Shown piece after piece: positions 34,481-43,049 of a stretch of DNA of 64,000 bases. The position numbers and the translations under genes were made by a program. The stretch is from Pedosphaera parvula Ellin514 (lineage in GTDB: Bacteria > Verrucomicrobiota > Verrucomicrobiia > Limisphaerales > Pedosphaeraceae), in NCBI RefSeq assembly GCF_000172555.1, contig NZ_ABOX02000029.1, positions 1-64,000 of the forward strand, given 5' to 3'. The notes beneath the pieces were generated by a model. That model saw nothing but the letters and a program-made list of their open reading frames with translations. It did not search any database and was not told the DNA's origin. Positions within the stretch are counted from its first letter, which is position 1, and every line of letters begins with the position of its first letter.

Positions 34481-37400
34481 GCTGTTTGCGCCATCGTTGT
34501 AATCATTCGTGATCGCAGATGTCGAATCGAACTGATCACGGCCATGTGATGCTTTGCGCGCGAAAAAATCACGTTCAACCGCTTCTCACCACCGCGTTGG
34601 TTGATCGGGCCAAAGTTCATCAGCATCTTCCCGTTCGCATCGTAACCGTAACAAATGCTCAGGATAATGATGTCGCGCTCATCGCCTTGCACATTCTCCA
34701 GGTTCTTCACGATTAATCCGCAGAACTGGTCGTTCTCCTCCCGTGTGTATTCCGCCTCCAACCGATGCGCAAAATCCGCATCCTCTTCGGCCAACCGGCT
34801 CAACGCCTCCTCTATCTCCGTCTGTTGCGCTTCCGAAAACGCCACAATCCCAATGCTCAGCTTCGTCTCTTTCTGCAACAACCCTCGCGTCAGTTCCGCA
34901 ATGTAAGCCGCTTCGCCGGGGTTGCGTCGTTCGGAATAAACGCCCTTCTCCATCAAATGGAAACTAATGCTTCGCTGCAACAATGCATCGACATTCTCAT
35001 TCCCCTGCTCCGCCGTGGTAACCACGAGCTCGGCCTGCCCCGACAGCACCCGCTGACGGTCCGGAATGGTAAAGAGGTTCCCGCTGTAAAATGCCGCGTT
35101 CGAAAAACTGATCAGAGGTTCATAACGGCTCCGATAATGCCACGCCAGCAAGGTTGAGGGCAGGTTCGTCGCCGATTGCGTCAGAAAGCTATCCGCATCC
35201 AGGTCCACCTCGATCTGCTCTCCCTCCTCTTCCACCATCACGGTCTCTTCTTCTCCGCGGCTCGAAGCAAAGAACGTCGTTGGTGGCAATTGCATTTCGT
35301 CACCTACCACAATCACCTGATTCGAGCGATACAACGCCGGAATTGCTTCCTCCAACGGAATCTGACTCGCCTCATCGAAAATCACGACATCGAACAACTG
35401 TGGGTCCAGCGGCAGTGCGTCGGAAACACTCAGCGGACTCATCAACCAGATCGGTTTTAAATCCTGGATGACCGCACCGGTATTTTCCGCTGCCAAATCG
35501 CGAATGGATTTGTAGCGCATCGTCTTCCCAAACTCATGTTCCAGATCCCGCCGTCCTGCAGCATAATCCTTTTTAAAAATCTTCTGTTCCGCAGTCAGTT
35601 GGGAGGCTGGCAACGAAGACACGTTCACATGTTCCAGGAACTTCCTTTTCACCGCAGCGCGAATGCAACGTGCGTTTAACCCCAACCATTCCCGGTAGTG
35701 CTTTTCCAACCGGGCCATGCGTTGTTCCAATGTGCGCCCCTCAAACCGGCTCACCGCCCGATCCTGTCGATACACAAGGTTCAGACTCTTGCCCCCCATC
35801 GCCCCTTCAAACTTGTCCACCCGCAACGGCACATGCCTCAATGCGCGGGCAAATTCCTGGGGCAATTCCGTCAGCTCGCCTAAAATCGGCAACAGTTCCG
35901 GCAGCGTGCCGGTCTGCTGACGCAGTGCAGCCAGCGTTTGAGTCAGCTCGGGAAAATCGAATTGTTCATGCTCAGCCAGTAAAAAGCCGAGTGTCTCGCT
36001 CAATTGGATAAAGTTTGCATGAATGCTGGCCAGATTCTCCACCAATTCTTTCGCATCCACTGATTCCAGCAATTTCGGTAACAACGCCCGCACGGAGGGA
36101 TGGGTTAACCCTGGCGTGGCCCGCAACTCCGTCACCAGGTTCATGAATAGCTCCAGGTCGTCGGCATGCCACGCCTGCTGGGCCTGGTTTCGGCTGTTCT
36201 CGTATGCTGCCTGCGCCTGCTGAGCAGAGGCCAGTTCTTCGAGCATCTTCACCCAACTCGGCGCGACCGCATGCCTCCCAAAATCATAGCGCGCCTGCAA
36301 CGTCTTCCGCAGTCGCCAAAACGCCGGTTGCAGGAAACGGAAAATCGACTTTTCAAAAGCGCGCGCCTGGGCAAGAGCATTCTGGGTATCATCTGGCGTA
36401 AGCGGCTCCTTCCAGCCAGCCACTTTCTCATGCGCGAGGGAATACGTCTGCCCCTTTTCCTGCAGTTCCGTGCCCAGTGAATTAAACGCATTGGAAGCCG
36501 GGCTGTTCGGATTCAGCAATCCCAGCAATCCACGCTCTGCCAGGGGGCGCACCTGCACGGCGAATTCCAAAATCCTCTGAATCTCTTCAATCGTGTCCCA
36601 TAACTCCGCCGGCAACCGCGACATTTCCAAAGCATTCTCGACTGCATCCAACAGTGATTCCGCTTTCTCCAAACAGGTGCCGAGCGCTTCCAACGGCCGA
36701 TCCGCATTCAAAATTCCTTTGCCCAACCAGCGTGCCGGATGCTTCGCAAAGCATGGCTCCTCCCCCAACTCTGCCAGCACCGCGCCCAGCCGGTTGACCA
36801 GGTCGCCATGCTCGAGCCAAAGCGGATACTCCGGTAATTGTTCCTCCAATGCCGGTGACAATGCCGAATAACGTCCGCAAATTTCCACCAATCGGTGCAG
36901 CAGTAAGCGTAGCGGTACTCCCGCGCACGCCGGCGTCTCCAGCATGGCATCCGAAAATCGTTTCAGGTTCGTCAAATCCTGCTCCATCGCCTGCAAAGTG
37001 GCGGCCAACGCTTTCTCCCCACCATCCTCGTCCGCCTGGCTGAGAAACTTCTCGTAAGTCTGCTTCAGATTTTGGATGAACTCTTTCTTGTCGGCTTGCG
37101 AATCGTGAATCAAACAGCACAGTTCATCCAAGCCCTGTTGTCGCAACCGATGAAACACAACGTCAATGGCCGCCCGCTTTTCGCAGACGAACAGCACTCG
37201 TTTCCCGCGCGCCACGTAATCGGCAATGAGGTTGGTAATGGTCTGCGATTTCCCCGTGCCCGGCGGGCCTTGAATGATGTAACTCCGCCCCGTGCGCGCC
37301 AGCGCAATGGCCGACGCCTGGGTTGCGTCACAGGAAATGATCAGATGCTGGTCGCGCAATTCCAGCGGTGGCGCAGTTTCTTCGGCTGGCTTGGGTGAGA

Positions 37401-39210
37401 GCGAAAAGATGGTGTCGAACGCGCCACTCGCCATGTCCGTTTCGATGAGGTTCGTGAAATCGCTCACCAGCGTCATCTTGCGATAATTGAAATTTCCAAG
37501 GGTAATGCTGCAGAGATCAAAGTCCCACGAGTACGGATTCTGGTTCTCCCCACCCCGCAGGGAAAACATCTGCCGCTCGGTTTCCAACACTTTGCCGCTT
37601 TCCGGCGCTGGCTCCGGGTCCACGATGTGTGGCAGGCGTGGTTGGGGCGGTGCTCCCACGACATCCCGCAACGGCGCCGGGGTGGGCTTTACCTTTTGCT
37701 GAAATATTTGCAAGCCCAACGGCCGAAAGTTTTCCCGTTCGTAACTATAATCGCCCGGGCCGTGATTCCGGGTTGGACGAGCGCGCAGCTTCATTCGGCG
37801 ACGATACTGGTCCACCCGCTGCCGCGCCTTTTCATGGATTAATTCAATCTGCGGTTTCTCGATTTTATTGAGTGTCACTCCCGGCTCGCTCGCCCGGATG
37901 CGTGCCTGCAGCATTTCATGAAATTGATCCAGCGATGTCTCGCGCAAATCCACGGACTCCGGCAGATCGAGATTATAAAGTTCCTTGAGATGATGCCGGA
38001 GTGCAGGATTGACCTCCGCCACGCTCGAGGTTGGATCGAGCACATAATTGTCCCGCACCCCTTTCTTCTTCTTCAACTCCACCGGTAACAAAAGCAGTGG
38101 CGAGTGAATGCGCTCGTTCGCAGCTTCCTTGAGATTATTCCACCGCAGGAAACAAATGACCAACCGCAGTTGCGCAAAGCCGTACTCCGCCCGGTCGCGC
38201 CGGGCCTCGCTGATGATTTTGTCGAGCACGCCGGGAATGTAGGGCGCATCCTCAAACCGCAGGTATTTTCCCAGTGACATTGGCGCACCTTCGGCCACTG
38301 TCGTCGCCAAATCCTTGTGCCAGACAAAAAGCTGTTCCAGCTTGATATTCCGATAATCCAGCAGCAACGGCACCGATGCAATGGTCAGGTTTAATGTGTG
38401 CAGCGTCGGCTTGAAATGAATGAGCCGATTGCGCCGCGAAATCTCAAACAAACGGTCACGCAAGTGCGCCTGAATCAACTTTCGCTTACCCTGGAGCGGC
38501 GATTCCTTGAACCCTTTGATTCGGCTCAGATCGATTTCACCAGGCTGCTCGCGATGATTCGTGAGCCGATGGATCAATTGCGGCAGATCCTGCGCCCGCT
38601 TGTGCCGGTTCAGTTCCGTCATCTGCACAATGACAGAGGCCATCACCGGATGGAGCCTCTTATTGACTGAGAACAAATTCTCCCGGCTGCTGGCAAAAAT
38701 CTCCAGGTCATCCACATCCGTAAAGTCCAGCCCGCATGCGAAGCTGGCCAGTATCAAACCCAGGGAAAAAATATCCGTGAGTTCATCGTGATGACCAACT
38801 GCATGTTCCCAGCTTGCGTAATCCGGCAGGTAAACCGGTTTGGCAAGTTCCTCACCCAATCGCCCCACGCTAAGATTCGAAATATTGAGTGAAGCCGCAT
38901 CGATGTCCGATACTCGTCGCGACTCGCCCACGACCTCCACTGCATGACTCACCTTAACCTGCAAATCGGCAATTCTGCTCAATGCCTTTTCCGGAGCAAC
39001 CGCCTTGGCCTCATCGAAAGTCAGCTGTCCCTCCGTCGTCATCCGCAGATCGTGCACCCCTTTCAGAGGCGCCACTTTCCCTGCCTGATGAATGCTCAAC
39101 GTCTGCCGCATCAAGGGCAACACCACCGCCAGGACATCATCCGTTTCAAATCCACCGCGTTCGATTCCAGTCCTCAGGAACTGGAGAAATGAATTTTCTT
39201 CGCTGTTCAT
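34477..39210 (-). CDS. Large SF1 helicase: degenerate kinase lobe + DUF4011 + AAA/helicase
   Basis: A 1577-residue protein. Residues 30-220 look like the C-lobe of a protein kinase with no HRD or DFG: LSIHQAGKVAPLKGVHDLRM then, near 145, ELTDIFSLGLILASFACG. Residues 240-600 fit DUF4011 (RDRLFEISRRNRLIHFKP, HSPLLLLPVELKKK). The SF1 helicase follows: Walker A QGPPGTGKSQT (648-655), Walker B IFDEASQIP (1279), VVGDEMQLPPT (1303), a final NVIFSRAKHHMAVISS. DUF4011 helicases are known from anti-phage proteins such as Hhe, in which the nuclease is fused; here it is a separate gene. ATGA overlap with the metallopeptidase upstream. Confidence 0.85.
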   Translation of the reverse strand: MNSEENSFLQFLRTGIERGGFETDDVLAVVLPLMRQTLSIHQAGKVAPLKGVHDLRMTTEGQLTFDEAKAVAPEKALSRIADLQVKVSHAVEVVGESRRVSDIDAASLNISNLSVGRLGEELAKPVYLPDYASWEHAVGHHDELTDIFSLGLILASFACGLDFTDVDDLEIFASSRENLFSVNKRLHPVMASVIVQMTELNRHKRAQDLPQLIHRLTNHREQPGEIDLSRIKGFKESPLQGKRKLIQAHLRDRLFEISRRNRLIHFKPTLHTLNLTIASVPLLLDYRNIKLEQLFVWHKDLATTVAEGAPMSLGKYLRFEDAPYIPGVLDKIISEARRDRAEYGFAQLRLVICFLRWNNLKEAANERIHSPLLLLPVELKKKKGVRDNYVLDPTSSVAEVNPALRHHLKELYNLDLPESVDLRETSLDQFHEMLQARIRASEPGVTLNKIEKPQIELIHEKARQRVDQYRRRMKLRARPTRNHGPGDYSYERENFRPLGLQIFQQKVKPTPAPLRDVVGAPPQPRLPHIVDPEPAPESGKVLETERQMFSLRGGENQNPYSWDFDLCSITLGNFNYRKMTLVSDFTNLIETDMASGAFDTIFSLSPKPAEETAPPLELRDQHLIISCDATQASAIALARTGRSYIIQGPPGTGKSQTITNLIADYVARGKRVLFVCEKRAAIDVVFHRLRQQGLDELCCLIHDSQADKKEFIQNLKQTYEKFLSQADEDGGEKALAATLQAMEQDLTNLKRFSDAMLETPACAGVPLRLLLHRLVEICGRYSALSPALEEQLPEYPLWLEHGDLVNRLGAVLAELGEEPCFAKHPARWLGKGILNADRPLEALGTCLEKAESLLDAVENALEMSRLPAELWDTIEEIQRILEFAVQVRPLAERGLLGLLNPNSPASNAFNSLGTELQEKGQTYSLAHEKVAGWKEPLTPDDTQNALAQARAFEKSIFRFLQPAFWRLRKTLQARYDFGRHAVAPSWVKMLEELASAQQAQAAYENSRNQAQQAWHADDLELFMNLVTELRATPGLTHPSVRALLPKLLESVDAKELVENLASIHANFIQLSETLGFLLAEHEQFDFPELTQTLAALRQQTGTLPELLPILGELTELPQEFARALRHVPLRVDKFEGAMGGKSLNLVYRQDRAVSRFEGRTLEQRMARLEKHYREWLGLNARCIRAAVKRKFLEHVNVSSLPASQLTAEQKIFKKDYAAGRRDLEHEFGKTMRYKSIRDLAAENTGAVIQDLKPIWLMSPLSVSDALPLDPQLFDVVIFDEASQIPLEEAIPALYRSNQVIVVGDEMQLPPTTFFASSRGEEETVMVEEEGEQIEVDLDADSFLTQSATNLPSTLLAWHYRSRYEPLISFSNAAFYSGNLFTIPDRQRVLSGQAELVVTTAEQGNENVDALLQRSISFHLMEKGVYSERRNPGEAAYIAELTRGLLQKETKLSIGIVAFSEAQQTEIEEALSRLAEEDADFAHRLEAEYTREENDQFCGLIVKNLENVQGDERDIIILSICYGYDANGKMLMNFGPINQRGGEKRLNVIFSRAKHHMAVISSIRHLRSRMITTMAQTA

Positions 39211-40454
39211 GGTTGCACCTCGGCTTTAGCCAGCATTTCCGGCGCTTTTTCCTTCAGGCGTTTCAAATCGCGAGCTTTGATCTTCAACTCCTTTGCCACG
39301 CTCTTCTCAAACAGGCTCTCAAGCGAAAGCAGTTTCGCCATTTCCAGGGCTGCCGCCAATGGCATCTCCTCCAGCTCCGGGTCCGCCACTACGAAATCCA
39401 GCAGCAGGTAACAAAGATATTCCCTCAGCTTCGCATCGGAGGATTTCAGTTCCGCCATGACTTCGGCATCGTCGGCCTGGGCTGGTTGGAAGTCTTCGAA
39501 GAATAGTTTTGCATGCCCCAGTACGGCCTGGGTCTGAAACCACTTGGGTCGGAGAAAAATTGCCAGCAAGCGCCTGGTCAAAATGGTCCATCGTTTTTGT
39601 CCCACCAGATCCAGTTCGTCCAGTTCAGCCGCACCTTCAATCATGGCGCTGATTGGGCCCGTTGATTCCGGGTGCTGCTCCGCCCAAAGGGCCAGTGCCC
39701 GCGCCCGGATAAATGTCTCGGGATGTGACATCTCCGCAGTCTTCGCCCTGGTTTTCTCAAAGACTTCTTCGGCCTGCTTCAGGTAACTCGTTGCGCTGAC
39801 GTGTTGCAGCCCGGTCTGGATTTTTACCAGGCCTGACACTACTTCGTCCAATTTGCCTGTCACACAAAATGAACCGCGATCGCAGAAAATTTCTGTGTAG
39901 AGCTGAAACCACCTGGCACTCTGCACGTGGCTTCCGGCGGCCCGAGGGTCATTTGCAATGGCCTGCAACATCCGATCGGCAATCAGAAATTCACCCTCAT
40001 CGCATTGCCAAAGATGATAATGCGCCAACTCATGACCCAGAACCGACCTTAATTCGTCAGGCGACAACAACGAGAACACCGGTCCGGAGAAAACCAGGTG
40101 TCCCTCGCCCGGAATATAGTACAGGGTCGCGTTAAGTTGATTGGAGTTCTGCGCCTGATAAATGGTGATGGGTATATTTAATTGCAGCCGCTGTTTTGCC
40201 TCCTCCGCCGCCGCGTACAGGTCCGCGTGATTCGCTGGATCAAGTCGATAAGTCGCTTTCAACAGCTCAAGGAGGAGATGTTCGGTATAATCCGCCTTGG
40301 CCTGCGCGGAGGCGAACCAATTCCACAAATCACGTTCCTGCGACTTAAGGTAATCCCTCAGTTCGACGTGATACGGCAAAGGCTTTAGATTCTGACCTGG
40401 ATTCTCCATCGCCATTTTATCAGTTTCGCAGAAATTAGAACCTATTTGAGCCAT
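39207..40454 (-). CDS. M48-like zinc metallopeptidase
   Basis: A 415-residue cytoplasmic-type protein with no signal peptide or obvious membrane helix. The zinc site is VLGHELAHYHLW (HExxH near residue 142), with the probable third ligand in YTEIFCDRGS about 45 residues later, the pattern of M48 peptidases. M48 enzymes are usually membrane-bound (HtpX), so a soluble form tied to a helicase is notable. The C-terminal half is helical and Glu/Leu-rich, perhaps a scaffold. It is the first of three overlapping genes. The start is ATG 40454; the ATG at 40415 (MAMENPG) is also possible. Confidence 0.8.
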   Translation of the reverse strand: MAQIGSNFCETDKMAMENPGQNLKPLPYHVELRDYLKSQERDLWNWFASAQAKADYTEHLLLELLKATYRLDPANHADLYAAAEEAKQRLQLNIPITIYQAQNSNQLNATLYYIPGEGHLVFSGPVFSLLSPDELRSVLGHELAHYHLWQCDEGEFLIADRMLQAIANDPRAAGSHVQSARWFQLYTEIFCDRGSFCVTGKLDEVVSGLVKIQTGLQHVSATSYLKQAEEVFEKTRAKTAEMSHPETFIRARALALWAEQHPESTGPISAMIEGAAELDELDLVGQKRWTILTRRLLAIFLRPKWFQTQAVLGHAKLFFEDFQPAQADDAEVMAELKSSDAKLREYLCYLLLDFVVADPELEEMPLAAALEMAKLLSLESLFEKSVAKELKIKARDLKRLKEKAPEMLAKAEVQP

Positions 40455-40842
40455 AAGGTCAAAAACTAACCAAAGCTCATCAGCAAGTAGCCTGCCAATT
40501 TGCCTGGTTTAAATTCAAAGTATCAGCACAAAAACGACCGTTTGATGACGAAACTGCCCAGTAAGCAAAGCTAATACTTACAGGAACGCTTATCGGCGGA
40601 AATACATGATCCCCTGAAATTGAAAAATCCCTTTTCACTCGCCCGGTTCAAGCAATGGGTGTCTCTGGCGAAGGCCCGCAGGGAATGTTTCCACTGGCAA
40701 TTGCAACTTGACCTGCCACCGCACTTTATGTTTCCCGCCCTCCCACCGGGTCACTAATCCGCAAATAGGTCTTGTCCCCATACCAAGAGCTCGCGCATTC
40801 CAGCATCTTGCTGCTGCAACAATTAAATTAAGGACGCAATTT
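40455..40842. other. Divergent intergenic stretch
   Basis: Nothing gene-like seen in 388 bp between the divergent helicase operon and the YciF-like gene; it probably holds both promoters, but I cannot place them with confidence. Confidence 0.5.
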
Positions 40843-41397
40843 ATGAAAGACCTGAGAGAATTATTTATTGAAGAACTCGCCGACATTTACAGCGCCGAAC
40901 AACAACTCGTCAAAGCCCTCCCCAAAATGGCCAAGGCCGCCTCATCCGATCAACTAAGGGAAGGAATTGAACAACATCTCGAACAAACCGAAGAACATGT
41001 CCACCGCCTGGAACAAGTCTTTGAAATCTTCGGGGAAAAGGCCAAAGCCAAGAAATGCGAAGCCATGGCCGGCCTGATTCGCGAGACTCAGGAAGCCCTG
41101 GAGGAAGATGCGGAAGGCGCAGTTAAGGACGCCCTGCTCATCGCCTGCGCGCAAAAGGTCGAACACTACGAAATTGCCTCCTATGGCACTCTCCGCACCT
41201 GGGCCGAAGTCCTCGAGGAAAGTGACGCCGTCTCGCTCCTTGAAGATACCGAAAATGAGGAAAAGGAAACCGATGACGCCCTGACCGACCTGGCCGAAAC
41301 CATCAACGCCGAAGCCAACCAGGGCGCTGAAAAAGGAGAAGAAGAAGAGGAAGAAACCAGTCACCGGTCCGTCCGTCCCAAGGGCAGCAAGAAATAA
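40843..41397 (+). CDS. YciF-like ferritin-like protein (DUF892)
   Basis: A 184-residue protein with the DUF892 pattern: MKDLRELFIEELADIYSAEQQLVKALPKMAKAA at the start, then LEQTEEHVHRLEQVFEIFG and later KVEHYEIASYGTLRTWAE, which supply the Glu/His ligands of a ferritin-like di-metal site. Residues after 155 form an acidic tail (EKGEEEEEETSH). The family is linked to stress response in enterobacteria; its reaction is not settled. The ATG at 40843 follows AAGGACG. A hairpin terminator follows at 41427. Confidence 0.92.
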   Translation: MKDLRELFIEELADIYSAEQQLVKALPKMAKAASSDQLREGIEQHLEQTEEHVHRLEQVFEIFGEKAKAKKCEAMAGLIRETQEALEEDAEGAVKDALLIACAQKVEHYEIASYGTLRTWAEVLEESDAVSLLEDTENEEKETDDALTDLAETINAEANQGAEKGEEEEEETSHRSVRPKGSKK

Positions 41398-41426
41398 AGT
41401 CTGCCAAAAGACCAACAATTCCAGCC

Positions 41427-41466
41427 ACGGTCGCGGCAAATCCGATGCCCGACCGTTTCTTTTTTA
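41427..41466 (+). terminator. Terminator of the YciF-like gene
   Basis: ACGGTCG (41427-41433) pairs with CGACCGT (41450-41456), with partial further pairing inside, followed by TTCTTTTTTATT. It lies 30 bp after the stop. Confidence 0.65.
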
Positions 41467-41591
41467 TTGAGAACTGAATTCAATGTTGGAAACGCTGTTG
41501 GCCATCATGCCGAATTTTCCACCGCCGATAAAAAGCATGTAACCTTCCCGCGCTTGGTTCGTCATGATATCTGACATTGTAACAACACTAG

Positions 41592-41619
41592 CTCCCATCT
41601 TGTGATGGGGGCATTTTTT
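41592..41619 (+). terminator. Possible second terminator
   Basis: CTCCCATC and GATGGGGG form an 8-bp stem around TTGT, then GCATTTTTT. It is about 195 bp from the nearest upstream stop, so its use is uncertain. The rest of the 318-bp gap shows only a 37-codon minus-strand frame (41464-41577) with no ribosome-binding site. Confidence 0.45.
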
Positions 41620-41715
41620 GCATACGGAAATCTTTCACGGAAAGCTGTCGAGCAAGCGAGCAACTTACGCCGTCCTGCAGACAGGAAAAACCATGTTCAT
41701 GCAGTCGGTCCGGTT

Positions 41716-41910
41716 TTACTCACCGTTTAAAATCCGCTCCTGCACCTTACCCGGCCTCTGACCGTTCAAGATGTAGAGCACGGAGAAGACCAAAACCGCA
41801 GCCAGCAGCAAATAAATCAAAGAGTACAAGACAATCTTTAGTCTTTTTTTGTTTACGCGCTTTTTACGTCTTCGTTCCACGTGGATACCATTCCATTTGA
41901 TCGTTCCCAT
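41716..41910 (-). CDS. Small single-helix membrane protein
   Basis: Sixty-four residues from the ATG at 41910 (MGTIKWNGIHVERRRKK); a TTG two codons earlier is unlikely. The basic N-terminus (ERRRKKRVNKKRLK) precedes one hydrophobic helix (IVLYSLIYLLLAAVLVFSVLYIL), which puts the N-terminus inside the cell. No family is recognised. The basic patch could bind nucleic acid or a membrane partner. It diverges from the short-chain dehydrogenase gene. Confidence 0.6.
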   Translation of the reverse strand: MGTIKWNGIHVERRRKKRVNKKRLKIVLYSLIYLLLAAVLVFSVLYILNGQRPGKVQERILNGE

Positions 41911-42009
41911 GGTCAACTCTGCACTTGGCAGTTATTAGTCTTGCAACGCAGGCAGCCGGCACTGCAAGTTTTTCCTCCCCATCTCAAAGATTTCTTTTAA
42001 ATATTTATT

Positions 42010-42837
42010 ATGAATTCTGGACTTTCAAACAAAGTTGTCATCATTACCGGCGCTTCCGGTGGCATCGGCTCAGCCATCGCCCGCAAGTTTGCGGCCGAAG
42101 GAGCCAAAGTAGTGTTGCATTATCGCAACAACCGCGCTCAGGCCGAGGCTCTGCGGAAGGAATTAAAGGATGTTGAATCCCTGGTTATCCGGGCGGACCT
42201 CACAAAGGAAGCAGACGTAAAGCGCCTTTTTTCCGCCGCCACCAAAAAGTTCGGCCGTGTTGATAACCTGATCGCCAACGCGGGCTCATGGGAGACTCGC
42301 GATATTCCCCTGCACGAAATGTCCTTGAAACAATGGCGCCAAACCATGGATGGAGTGCTCACCTCGGCCTTCCTGACCACGCGCGAGTTCCTCCGAATCG
42401 TCGCCCGTCAAAAACGCGGCAACGCCGTGCTCATCGCCTCCACGGCTGGCGTATTCGGTGAGGCCGGTCATGCGGATTATGCTTCCGCCAAATCAGCCAT
42501 GGCATTTGGCATGACGCGGACGTTGAAGAACGAAATCTCCCGCATCGCGCCCCACACTGCAGATTATTGTGGTGGCCGCTTTAATTGTGTTTGCCCGGGT
42601 TGGACTGTGGTTCCTCGCACTGCCCCAAAGCTCACCGATGCGAAAGCTGTTCGCAAAGTCACCTCTACCATGGCGCTTCCGCAAATCGCCCGACCCGATG
42701 ATATCGCCAACGCAGTCGTCTTTCTCTCCTCCGATACGCTGGCCCGCCATATCACCGGCCAGACCCTCGTGGTTGCGGGCGGCATGGAAGGCCGACTGCT
42801 CTGGCAACCAGACGAGATCAATCCCGACATCGTTTAA
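42010..42837 (+). CDS. Short-chain dehydrogenase/reductase
   Basis: A 275-residue SDR oxidoreductase. The cofactor motif is ITGASGGIGSAIARKF (TGxxxGIG), with NANAGSW-like LIANAGSWETRD, catalytic Ser in VLIASTAGVFG and Tyr/Lys in HADYASAKSAMA. It has a cytoplasmic, NAD(P)H-dependent reductase form; the substrate is unknown. The C-terminal GQTLVVAGGMEGRL matches the usual xGxxLxVDGG ending, with Ala for Asp. The ATG at 42010 is used. It stands alone between a small membrane gene and the next large gene. Confidence 0.9.
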   Translation: MNSGLSNKVVIITGASGGIGSAIARKFAAEGAKVVLHYRNNRAQAEALRKELKDVESLVIRADLTKEADVKRLFSAATKKFGRVDNLIANAGSWETRDIPLHEMSLKQWRQTMDGVLTSAFLTTREFLRIVARQKRGNAVLIASTAGVFGEAGHADYASAKSAMAFGMTRTLKNEISRIAPHTADYCGGRFNCVCPGWTVVPRTAPKLTDAKAVRKVTSTMALPQIARPDDIANAVVFLSSDTLARHITGQTLVVAGGMEGRLLWQPDEINPDIV

Positions 42838-43049
42838 CGTTCAACCCATTTGGTAAATGGTAAAAATTGGATCAAGACCACGTACAAGCCCAGTGGTTCC
42901 GAGCTTTGAAGATCAGTGGTGACAACCCATCATTTCTCCCCTATAACCCTGTTCAGGAAGTTCCCATTTAGCACAAGTCGGGCAAGTCGCAAAATTAACG
43001 TGCGCAGGAACAGGGGAATTTCAGCTTATCAATTTATGAGGGAGGCATC

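Noticed and set aside
41464-41577. A 37-codon minus-strand frame (GGGKFGMMANSV)
   Set aside because: It is short, lacks a ribosome-binding site and overlaps the end of a terminator.
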